Source: a bacterium (lineage in GTDB: Bacteria; Planctomycetota; J058; JAJDCP01). From it: DNA of 15,620 nucleotides. The stretch covers positions 1 through 15,620 of the forward strand of contig JAUIEM010000232.1 of assembly GCA_030428695.1 (NCBI GenBank). The letters are read 5' to 3'. The stretch's first letter is position 1. Each line of letters begins with the position of its first letter. The notes under the pieces were generated by a model that did no database searches, was not told where the DNA came from, and saw only the letters and a program-made list of their open reading frames with translations. This document shows positions 6,233 through 12,889 of this stretch, piece after piece. A program made the position numbers and the translations under genes.

Positions 6233-8457
6233 TCCGCCTCCTCCGCGTGCACACCGAGGTAGGCCTCGATCACCTTCTTGTTCGCGCGCACCTCTTCCGG
6301 CGCCCCCTCGGCGATCAGCTCGCCGTGGTCGAGGACGTAGATGTGGTCGGAGATCTCCATCACCATCTTCATGTCGTGCTCGATCAAGAGCACGGTCACG
6401 CCGTGCTCGCGGATGCGACGGATCAGCGCGACCAGCACGACCGTCTCCTGCGGATTCATGCCCGCGGCCGGCTCATCGAGCAGCAGCAGCCGCGGCTCTG
6501 TCGCGAGCGCCCGGGCGATCTCGAGCGTGCGGCGCTCGCCGTAGGACAGGCTCGACGCGGGCTCGTGGGCGCGGTCTTCGAGGCCGACGAAGGCGAGGTA
6601 CTTCCAGGACGCGCGCTCGACCTGCGTCTCCTCGCGCCGGAAACGGCCGGTGCGGAACAGCGCCGAAGCGACCCCGGAGCCGGTGTGCAGGTGGAGGCCC
6701 ATCTTGACGTTGTCGAGCACCGTCAGATCGTCGAACAGGCGGATGTTCTGGAAGGTGCGGGCGATGCCGGCCTCGCAGATGCGGTCGGTGCGCAGGCCGG
6801 TGATGTCGCTCAGCCTGCCCGCGTTGTCGAGGAACTTGATGCGGCCGGTGGTCGGCGGGAACAGGTTGGTCAGCACGTTGAAGACGGTCGTCTTCCCGGC
6901 CCCGTTCGGCCCGATCAGCGAGGAGATCGCGCCCCTCTTGACCTTGAAGGACACATGCTGCACCGCTTTGACGCCGCCGAAGTGACGGGACAGGTCATCG
7001 ACGACGAGCATCGCTTCGGCCGGGGCCGCCTCGGCGGGCTTCGCGTCCTTCGCCTCCTCGACGCCGATCTTGTACAGCTCGGCGTGCGACTTGCGGAGCG
7101 CCTCCGCGTCGTCGGAGGAGATCGGGTCGCCGCCGAGGCGCTGCGGCCAGAGCCCCTTCGGCCGGAAGCGCATCAGGAGCACGAGGATCACGCCGTAGAA
7201 CAGGAAGCGCGCCTCCTGCGGCCAGGCTTCCCAGTAGATGCCCTGGGAGCCGATCTTCGGCAGCTTCTCCCGCAGCAGCTCGCCGAGCGCGACCAGGATC
7301 ACCGAGCCGAGGATGGTGCCGGGGATCGAGCCCATGCCACCGAGCACCAGGCAGCAGACCAGCAGCACCGACTCCCAGACCTCGACGCCGATCGCCGAGA
7401 AGGAGGAGTTCCACAACACGAAGAGGGATCCGCCGACGCCGCCGATGAAGCCCGACAGCGCGAAGGAGGTCAGCTTGTAGCGGTTGATCGGCACGCCGCA
7501 GGTCATCGCCGCGGTCTCGTCGAGGCGGATCGCCGCGAAGGCGCGCCCGGTGCGCGAGTCACGCAGGTGCCGCGAGGCGAGGATCGCCAGCGCGAACATC
7601 ACCCAGACGAGGTAGTAGAACCAGGGGCTGTCGTAGTACAGCTTGTTGCCGGCGATCTCGGGCACGTCGCCGGGGGTGAAGGTGATCGACTTCGGCCCGC
7701 CGGTCCAGTCGGCGTTGCGGTACCAGATGTAGATGATCTCGGCGATGCCGAGCGTGACGATCGCGTAGTAGTCGCCGGTCAGGCGCAGGGTGGGGATCCC
7801 GCGCAGGATGCCGACGAGGGCGCAGATCCCGCCCGCGAAGAGCATGATCAGCAGGATGTTGTACGGGAAGCGGAAGAGATGCCTCCCGCCCTCGACGGTC
7901 TTGCCGCCGACCGGGATCACACTCTGCGCGCCCTCGTAGAGGAAGCGCTTGCCCGCGATCACGACGGTGTCGGCGACCGCCAGCGCGTGCTCGGTCACCC
8001 GCGCGCCGTTGACCTCGACCCGGGCGCGCTCGGTCTCGCCCCCCGCGATGAGCACGAAGCCTTCGCCCCGGCGCTGGATGGTGCAGTGCAGGGCCTCGAC
8101 TCCGGGGCCGTAGACCTTGATCGCTGCCGCGGGGCCCTTACCGATGCCGGTCGTATCCTCGAGCACCCAGGCCTTTCCCTGGTCGAGGGAGACCATCTGC
8201 GGCGGCTGCTCGACGGCGACCAGCAGTACGGCGGTGACGACCGCGCCGGTCGCCATGAAGGTGACGAAGCCGAGGTCGAGCAGGCCCGTGTAGCCGATCA
8301 CGATGTTCAGGCCGAGGGCCATGATCGCGTAGATGCAGATCTTCTCGACGGTGCTCGGGACCGGCCCGGTGAAGCCCCAGATCAACGGAATCAGAGCGAC
8401 GATCAGCGCCGCGACCCCGAGGACGATCAGCTCGTTGCGAAGGGAGCGTTTTTGCAT
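6229..8457 (-). CDS. LivM-LivG fusion (permease plus ATPase) with FHA-like insertion
   Basis: A single 742-residue chain joins two subunits that are usually separate. Residues 1-435 are a LivM permease: TM segments near 9-28, 37-57, 60-83, 199-217, 228-247, 278-297, 327-349, 357-376, 378-393 and 415-430, with LRLTGDYYAIVTLG (224-237) and the cytoplasmic coupling loop AIRLDETAAMTCGVPINRYK (309-328). Residues 480-737 are LivG: Walker A GPNGAGKT (516-523), Q-loop TFQNIRLF (568-575), signature LSYGE (637-641), Walker B LLLLDEP (657-663), switch His694. The linker (436-480) is charged and Ala/Pro-rich. Residues 86-197 are an extra segment absent from ordinary LivM and resemble an FHA domain (separate entry). 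The ATG at 8457 follows GGGGGAG. Spacing is 12 nt to livH and a 4-bp overlap to livF, so the product assembles with LivH, LivF and the binding protein. Confidence 0.93.
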   Translation of the reverse strand: MQKRSLRNELIVLGVAALIVALIPLIWGFTGPVPSTVEKICIYAIMALGLNIVIGYTGLLDLGFVTFMATGAVVTAVLLVAVEQPPQMVSLDQGKAWVLEDTTGIGKGPAAAIKVYGPGVEALHCTIQRRGEGFVLIAGGETERARVEVNGARVTEHALAVADTVVIAGKRFLYEGAQSVIPVGGKTVEGGRHLFRFPYNILLIMLFAGGICALVGILRGIPTLRLTGDYYAIVTLGIAEIIYIWYRNADWTGGPKSITFTPGDVPEIAGNKLYYDSPWFYYLVWVMFALAILASRHLRDSRTGRAFAAIRLDETAAMTCGVPINRYKLTSFALSGFIGGVGGSLFVLWNSSFSAIGVEVWESVLLVCCLVLGGMGSIPGTILGSVILVALGELLREKLPKIGSQGIYWEAWPQEARFLFYGVILVLLMRFRPKGLWPQRLGGDPISSDDAEALRKSHAELYKIGVEEAKDAKPAEAAPAEAMLVVDDLSRHFGGVKAVQHVSFKVKRGAISSLIGPNGAGKTTVFNVLTNLFPPTTGRIKFLDNAGRLSDITGLRTDRICEAGIARTFQNIRLFDDLTVLDNVKMGLHLHTGSGVASALFRTGRFRREETQVERASWKYLAFVGLEDRAHEPASSLSYGERRTLEIARALATEPRLLLLDEPAAGMNPQETVVLVALIRRIREHGVTVLLIEHDMKMVMEISDHIYVLDHGELIAEGAPEEVRANKKVIEAYLGVHAEEAE
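7867..8202 (-). other. FHA-like domain inserted in LivM between TM3 and TM4
   Basis: This covers residues 86-197 of the LivM-LivG fusion. In ordinary LivM, TM3 and TM4 are joined by a short loop. Here about 110 residues intervene and read as a forkhead-associated beta-sandwich: GIGKGPAAAIKV (104-115), GVEALHCTI (119-127), VEVNGARV (147-154), ADTVVIAGKRFLYEG (162-176). The block GVEALHCTI parallels SVATLHCRL of the FHA protein at 1320-2099. Phosphothreonine-contact positions are changed (Ser to Glu121, Asn to Ala by alignment on the VNG). With a positive N-terminus inside and the coupling loop cytoplasmic, both counts put this insertion outside the membrane. Confidence 0.65.
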
Positions 8458-8469
8458 GGCGACTCCCCC

Positions 8470-9366
8470 TCAAGCCCGCTTGGCGCCGGCCTGGCCGAGC
8501 AGACCATAGGGGCGCACGAGGATGACGAGGATCATCACCAGGAAGGCGTAGGCGAAGTCGTAGGCGGCGCTGAGATAGCCCGCCCCGAGCGCCTGGGTCG
8601 CCCCGATCAACATACCCCCGAGCATCGCCCCGCGGATGTTCCCGATGCCGCCGAGCACCGCCGCCGCGAAAGCGATCAGGCCCGGATAGTAGCCCATCCG
8701 CGGCTCGATGTTGCCGCCGACCTTCAGGGCGTAGAGCACGCCGGCGACGGCGGCCAGGGCCGAACCGATCATGAAGGTGTAGACGATCACCCGGTTGACG
8801 TTGACCCCCATCAAGGCGGCGGTCTTCTGGTCGAGGGAGCACGCCCGCATCGCGCGTCCGACGGTGGTCTTGCGCACCAGCAGGTCGAGGCCGACCATGC
8901 TGACCAGGGCGGCGACCCAGATCGCGACGTCCTTGCCCGCGACGGACGAGCCGAACACGGTGAACAGCTCGTTGCCGAAGAAGGCCGGGACCACATCGCT
9001 GGGGAAGCTCTTCGGCCGGGCGCCGAAGACGAGCTGGGCGACGGTCTGCAGGATCAGCGACATGCCGATCGCCGTAATCAACGCCGCCAGCCGCGTCGAA
9101 TTGCGCAGCGGCCGGTAGGCGATGAAGTCGAGCGCCGCCCCGAGCAGGGCGCAACACACCATCGCCATCGGCAGCGCCAGCAGCAGGTGCACGCCCCACT
9201 GCGTGACGAAGAACCAGGCGAACATCGCGCCCGCCATGTAGACCTCGCCGTGGGCGAAGTTGATCAGCTTGATGATGCCGTAGACCATCGTGTAACCGAC
9301 GGCGATCAAGGCGTAGATCGCGCCGAGGGTCAGGGCGTTGAGGAGGTGCTGCGCGAGCTGTTCCAC
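8470..9366 (-). CDS. livH: Branched-chain amino acid type ABC transporter permease LivH
   Basis: This 298-residue polytopic membrane protein begins with the LivH signature: LGAIYALIAVGYTMVYGIIK followed by LINFAHGEVYMAGA. Later it has the CSLDQKTAALMGVNVNRV coupling loop and the GGIGNIRGAMLGG segment near the C-terminus. About eight hydrophobic segments are visible. It forms the translocation pathway with the LivM half of the fused neighbour. The GTG start at 9366 has AAAGGA about five bases upstream. It lies 25 nt after the livJ/K stop and 12 nt before the livM-livG start, inside one operon. No insertion like that in LivM is present. Confidence 0.95.
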   Translation of the reverse strand: MEQLAQHLLNALTLGAIYALIAVGYTMVYGIIKLINFAHGEVYMAGAMFAWFFVTQWGVHLLLALPMAMVCCALLGAALDFIAYRPLRNSTRLAALITAIGMSLILQTVAQLVFGARPKSFPSDVVPAFFGNELFTVFGSSVAGKDVAIWVAALVSMVGLDLLVRKTTVGRAMRACSLDQKTAALMGVNVNRVIVYTFMIGSALAAVAGVLYALKVGGNIEPRMGYYPGLIAFAAAVLGGIGNIRGAMLGGMLIGATQALGAGYLSAAYDFAYAFLVMILVILVRPYGLLGQAGAKRA

Positions 9367-9391
9367 GGGCGTCCTTTCGGGTGGGGAGCCG

Positions 9392-10561
9392 TCAGTCTTC
9401 GAGCAGCTGCTCCGGCGACACGCCGAAGCCGCCGTCGATCACCTGCTTGACGTAGATCGGCTTGCCGACGCAGTCGCCGTTCGCATCGAAGTAGGTCACG
9501 CCGGTGATGCCCGAGTAGCCCGCCTCCCTCGTGGCCTGCGCGGCGAGATGGTCGCGGATCTTCTGGCGGTCGGCCCCGGCCTTCGCGATCGCGTCGAGGA
9601 TCTGCCCGCAGGCGTCCCAGGTCAGCGCGGCCCAGGTGTCCGGCGCGTTCCCGTGCATCGCCTTGAAGCTGTCGTAGAACGCGGTGACCTCTGCGGTCTG
9701 GCTGTCGGTGCCGAAGATGAACGGGCTGGTGATGTACATGCCCTCGGCCGCCTCGCCGCCGGTCTCGATCAGGTCGGGGCTGTCGAGCCCGTCGCCGCCG
9801 AAGAAAGGCAGGTCGAGGCCGAGGTCGTTCTTGGCGGTCTTGACGATCAGCGCGGCTTCGTTGTACAGGCCCGAGATGAAGACCCCGTCGGGCTCGGCCT
9901 GCTTGACGTTGGTCATGTGCGGCGTGAAGTCCTGGGTGCGGCCGCGCTGGTAGGACTCGCTGGCGACGATCTCGAGGCCGATGCGCGCAGCCTCGGCCTC
10001 GAAGGCCTCCTTCAGGCCCGTGCCGTAGTTGTCCTGCTCGAACACGATCGCGACCCGCTTCAGCTCGAGGGCCTTCATCGCGAAGTTGGCGAGGAAGATG
10101 CCCTGCTGGTCGTCGCGGTACAGGTTGCGGAAGGTCCAGTCGCCGCCCTGGCAGACATCGACGTTGGTCGAGCCCGGGCTGAACTGGACCAGGCCGACCC
10201 GGTTGTACTCGGTCTTCCCGGCGAGCGAGCAGTCGCTGTTGAAGTGCCCGACGACGGCGAGCACGTTGGCGTCGGCGCTCAGCTTGCGCGAGACGCTGGT
10301 CGCCTCCGCGGCGAGGCCCTTGTCGTCCTCGATCTGGAACTCGACCATGCGGCCGTTGATGCCGCCGGCGTCGTTGACTTCCTTCTCCTTGAGCTCGGCG
10401 GCCTTGCGGATCATCTCGCCGAACGCAGCGGCCGAGCCGGTGATCGGACCCGCGACCGCGATGACGATCTTGTCGTCGCCGCCGTTGCCGGCGCTGTCGC
10501 CGCAACCGAAGATTCCGCAGACGCCGAACAGAGCAGCCAACAGTGCGGTGCGTAGACGCAT
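9392..10561 (-). CDS. Lipoprotein substrate-binding protein of the liv transporter (LivJ/LivK type)
   Basis: The product is 389 residues. The N-terminus MRLRTALLAALFGVCGIFGC is a signal peptide with a lipobox ending at Cys20, so it is probably lipidated and membrane-tethered. The mature part is a type I periplasmic binding protein of the LivJ/LivK (Peripla_BP_6) family: IVIAVAGPITGSAAAFG (32-48), EKEVNDAGGING (59-70), AVVGHFNSD (102-110), QFSPGSTN (126-133), FEQDNYGTG (174-182). Cys111 and Cys137 sit where LivJ-type proteins have a conserved disulfide. It delivers substrate to LivH/LivM. I chose the ATG at 10561, preceded by GGGGGAG, because an upstream in-frame ATG at 10597 overlaps the -10 element of the predicted promoter. 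The frame stays open into comEC on the same strand, but that extension is spurious. Substrate is uncertain; the family also binds amides and urea. Confidence 0.93.
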   Translation of the reverse strand: MRLRTALLAALFGVCGIFGCGDSAGNGGDDKIVIAVAGPITGSAAAFGEMIRKAAELKEKEVNDAGGINGRMVEFQIEDDKGLAAEATSVSRKLSADANVLAVVGHFNSDCSLAGKTEYNRVGLVQFSPGSTNVDVCQGGDWTFRNLYRDDQQGIFLANFAMKALELKRVAIVFEQDNYGTGLKEAFEAEAARIGLEIVASESYQRGRTQDFTPHMTNVKQAEPDGVFISGLYNEAALIVKTAKNDLGLDLPFFGGDGLDSPDLIETGGEAAEGMYITSPFIFGTDSQTAEVTAFYDSFKAMHGNAPDTWAALTWDACGQILDAIAKAGADRQKIRDHLAAQATREAGYSGITGVTYFDANGDCVGKPIYVKQVIDGGFGVSPEQLLED

Positions 10562-10595
10562 TTTCTCCCCCAACGATGCTGTCTTGGAACGGCGC

Positions 10596-10624
10596 ATTCT
10601 AGAGTTCCTCCCGACACACGTCAA
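10596..10624 (-). promoter_or_regulatory. Sigma-70-type promoter for the liv operon
   Basis: Read on the minus strand, TTGACG (10619-10624) is followed after exactly 17 bases by TAGAAT (10596-10601). Each hexamer differs from consensus at one position. The -35 overlaps the TGA stop of the comEC-like gene. Transcription should start near 10589 and leave a leader of about 28 nt with GGGGGAG before the livJ/K ATG. Confidence 0.7.
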
Positions 10625-12483
10625 CGGCGATCGTCGGAGCCATCGCGATCCCCCGCCGACAGTTTTGCCCTCCCCTCGACCGGCCCCCAGCGCTCCCGCG
10701 TCCAACAACCGCCCTCCAGCCTCCAGCGGTGCACGCCTGTCGCTCGTTCCCAGTCCCAGGCACAACCCGGCAGGCGCAGCGAGCCCTCTCCGACCAGCAA
10801 CGGCCCCGCGGAGGTCTCCAGGCGGCCAGGACCCAACGCCGCGTGCGCCTCTCCCGCCAGCCCCTGGCTGGCCAGGAAGCGCCGCAGGGCCCAGGGCGGA
10901 CCGCCGAGCGCGCGCGCCGCGCCCCCCTCGGCGACCACCACCGCCGACAGCTCGCCCGTGCGCAGGCTGTACACCGTCAGCCCGGCCGGAGGCCGGGACA
11001 GCGCCAACCAGCCGGCGCAGGCCAGCAGCGCCAGCCAGGCCCAACGACAGCGGGGAGCGGTGAGGAAACGCGCGGCCGCGAGCAGCGCGCACAGGGCCCA
11101 CAGCGCGGACGGCGGCGCGACCCGCAGCTCGGCCCCCGGCAGGGCGGCGCAGACCTCCGCCAGCCAGGCCAGCCCCTCGGTCAGCAGCTCGAGCAGCCAC
11201 ACGGCCGGGGCCGGCGGGCCGCCGAAGAGCAGGGCGACGGGGAGGATCAGCAGCGCGGACCCGAGCAGCAGCCCGGCCAGCGGCACGGCGACGATGTTGC
11301 TCAGCACGCCGACCAGGGACAGGCTGCCGAAGTGGAACAGCAGGAGCGGCGCCGTCGCGAGCGCGACCCGCCCCGAGGTCAGCGCGATGCGCAGGGCGCC
11401 GGCCAGCAGCCGCCCGGGCCCGCCCGACAGGTTGCGCAGCCAGCGGGGAAGCCGCTCCCGCGCCGACAGCAGCAGGCCCCCGACGGCCGCGAAGGACAGC
11501 TGGAAACCCGGCGCGAACAGCTCCCCCGGGCTCGCCGCCAGCAGGCACAGGGCGACCAGGCTGAGCACCGACAGCCCGTCCGGCACCCAGCCCGCCCGCC
11601 GCAGGCTCAGCGAGCAGCAGCAGGTCAGGGCCGCGCGGGTGGCCGAGACCTGCCCGTCGACCAGCGCGCACATGCCGAGGGCGGCGCCGACCGCGAGCAG
11701 CCAGGCCAGCCGCCGCCAGCCCAGGCGCAGCGGCAGCCAGCTGACCGCGAGCACCAGCGCGGACACGTGCAGGCCCGAGACCACCAGCAGATGGTACATG
11801 CCCGCCCGCCGGAACGCCTCGACCCGGTGCGAGGCGAGCCCCCGCCGCTGGCCGAGCAGCAGCGCGGCGAGCAGCTGCCGCGTCGCCGGCCGCAGCCCGC
11901 ACGAGAAGGCGCCGAGCACCACGCGGCGCACGCCCGGGAAGGGCCGCCAGCGGGTCGCCTCGCCCGGGGTCCAGGCGCCGGGCCGCAGCCAGCCAGAGAT
12001 CCCGCGCCGCCGCAGCTGAAGCGCGAAGTCGGGGGCCCCGGGGAAGCCGAGGGCGCGGTCGGGACGCAGCCGACCCCACAGCACGGCCAGGCGCCGCTCG
12101 CTCCAGGCCGGGGCGTCGTAGCGGCTGACCAGCACTGTCCCTCCCCGCGGCAGGTCGAGGGCCCAGTGACCGCTGGACAGCGCGCGCGGGAAGCCCTCGA
12201 CCCGCAACGGTCGGCCCGCTTCCGCCAGCCCGGTCGCCGTGGAGACGACCGCCTGGAAGCGCAGGGCTCCGCACAGCACGCAGGCGCACGCGAGCAGCAG
12301 CACCGCGAGGCGTCGCAGCGGTCCGGGGAAGCCCCGGCGTGAGCGCCACAGGACCCAGAGGAGCGCGACGCAGGCGACGACCAGGCCGACGCGAAAGCCC
12401 GGAGCCCGGCCGCCCGAGCGGTCGGCGAGCCAGATCCCGAGAGCGAAGAGCGAGAGCACGGTGCACAGCGGTCGTGGACCCAC
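10621..12483 (-). CDS. comEC: ComEC/Rec2-family competence membrane protein with vestigial C-terminal domain
   Basis: From the GTG at 12483 the product is 620 residues. Two or three N-terminal hydrophobic segments (about 7-20, 31-47, 58-74) precede a soluble region (90-185) as in the DUF4131 part of ComEC. The Competence domain follows, with LLLGQRRGL (208-216), FRRAGMYHLLVVSGLHVSAL (224-243), DGQVSATRAAL (277-287), PGFQLSFAAVGG (325-336), and further TMs up to about 495. ComEC forms the inner-membrane channel for transforming DNA. The usual C-terminal metallo-beta-lactamase domain (HxHxDH) is missing: residues 500-620 start with LTVYSLRTGELSAVVV, where a DVGQGD-like strand would stand, and contain no metal motif. 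The start is supported by GGAGGG (12489-12494). The frame extends to 12891 but the extension is Arg-rich and unlike protein. Family call is firm; DNA-uptake function is inferred. Confidence 0.88.
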   Translation of the reverse strand: MGPRPLCTVLSLFALGIWLADRSGGRAPGFRVGLVVACVALLWVLWRSRRGFPGPLRRLAVLLLACACVLCGALRFQAVVSTATGLAEAGRPLRVEGFPRALSSGHWALDLPRGGTVLVSRYDAPAWSERRLAVLWGRLRPDRALGFPGAPDFALQLRRRGISGWLRPGAWTPGEATRWRPFPGVRRVVLGAFSCGLRPATRQLLAALLLGQRRGLASHRVEAFRRAGMYHLLVVSGLHVSALVLAVSWLPLRLGWRRLAWLLAVGAALGMCALVDGQVSATRAALTCCCSLSLRRAGWVPDGLSVLSLVALCLLAASPGELFAPGFQLSFAAVGGLLLSARERLPRWLRNLSGGPGRLLAGALRIALTSGRVALATAPLLLFHFGSLSLVGVLSNIVAVPLAGLLLGSALLILPVALLFGGPPAPAVWLLELLTEGLAWLAEVCAALPGAELRVAPPSALWALCALLAAARFLTAPRCRWAWLALLACAGWLALSRPPAGLTVYSLRTGELSAVVVAEGGAARALGGPPWALRRFLASQGLAGEAHAALGPGRLETSAGPLLVGEGSLRLPGCAWDWERATGVHRWRLEGGCWTRERWGPVEGRAKLSAGDRDGSDDRR

Positions 12484-12666
12484 GACGTCCCTCCAGCGAC
12501 GATTCCGCCGCACCTCTGGCACATCCCACGCCAGACGCGAGGATCTGCGGGAGGGAACGTCGCCGAGGCCGGAGGAGAGCGGGTTGCGAAGGAAGCCACG
12601 AGGCGGTGACAAAGGAGCGGTGCTTCCCGGGTGCAGACCAGGGAACCGGAAACGCCGCCAAAGCGA

Positions 12667-12695
12667 AACCGTTCGGTTGCACCAAGCTGTGCAAC
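12667..12695. repeat. Two overlapping perfect palindromes, candidate operator
   Basis: AACCG-TT-CGGTT (12667-12678) overlaps by three bases the left arm of GTTGCAC-CAAGCT-GTGCAAC (12676-12695). The second is a perfect 7-bp inverted repeat with a 6-bp spacer, the form of a dimeric regulator site. It lies 27 bp upstream of the -35 of the predicted plus-strand promoter at 12722, suiting a transcription regulator of the DUF4388/TPR gene. Confidence 0.45.
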
Positions 12696-12721
12696 AGAGT
12701 ATGGCACGGGATGGAATTCCC

Positions 12722-12750
12722 TTGAGAACCCCCACCCTTTTCTCTAGTCT
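12722..12750 (+). promoter_or_regulatory. Probable sigma-70-type promoter of the DUF4388/TPR gene
   Basis: TTGAGA (12722-12727) matches the -35 consensus at five of six positions and is followed after 17 bases by TAGTCT (12745-12750), a weaker -10. Transcription from about 12757 would give a leader of about 130 nt containing the TCCGGT/ACCGGA hairpin and two AACCGGAA copies, the second next to the start codon. Confidence 0.5.
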
Positions 12751-12801
12751 ACTGGAAGGCGCAAGGGGAGCTCTTGCCGCTCGGCGGCGGTGTTGTCTGC
12801 A

Positions 12802-12818
12802 TCCGGTACACAACCGGA
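12802..12818 (+). promoter_or_regulatory. Leader hairpin upstream of the DUF4388/TPR gene
   Basis: TCCGGT (12802-12807) and ACCGGA (12813-12818) form a perfect 6-bp stem with loop ACACA. It lies in the predicted 5' leader, 71 bases before the start codon. Its right arm overlaps one AACCGGAA copy, and the third copy (12876-12883) could compete to pair with TTCCGGTT-like sequence. A regulatory role is an inference. Confidence 0.35.
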
Positions 12819-12889
12819 ACGACCTCGCCCGCTCCTCATCCGACGGGCGACACCCGCGGGGAACACCTCCCGGAGAACCGGAAGCGGCC

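Larger units (their letters stand above)
12484..12889. promoter_or_regulatory. 406-bp divergent intergenic region with palindromes and repeated AACCGGAA
   Basis: This stretch between the divergent comEC-like and DUF4388/TPR genes shows no convincing coding sequence. It holds TCTGGC-N9-GCCAGA (12515-12535) about 30 bp before the comEC start, AACCG-TT-CGGTT (12667-12678), GTTGCAC-N6-GTGCAAC (12676-12695), TCCGGT-N5-ACCGGA (12802-12818), and three copies of AACCGGAA at 12644, 12812 and 12876. Together they suggest regulator sites or leader structures for one or both genes. No promoter could be fixed for comEC. Confidence 0.6.

Noticed and set aside
4442..6262. 606-codon plus-strand frame across the kelch gene end, DUF309 and livF
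   Set aside because: It overlaps three well-supported genes in other frames and its product has no domain pattern.
6247..9450. Very long plus-strand open frame (over 1,000 codons) opposite the liv operon
   Set aside because: It lies antisense to livH, livM-livG and has skewed Asp/Arg/His/Gln-rich composition with no recognisable domain. GC-rich DNA commonly leaves the antisense frame open.
10729..12342. Long plus-strand open frame opposite the comEC-like gene
   Set aside because: The product is Gln/Arg/Pro-rich without domains, while the minus strand gives a clear ComEC.
10562..12694. In-frame upstream extension of the livJ/K reading frame
   Set aside because: The extension overlaps comEC on the same strand in a different frame. 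The ATG at 10561 has a good ribosome site and gives a proper lipoprotein signal.
12702..12716. Sigma-54-like promoter starting TGGCACG
   Set aside because: The -24 half fits, but no GC doublet lies at the required spacing for the -12 element.
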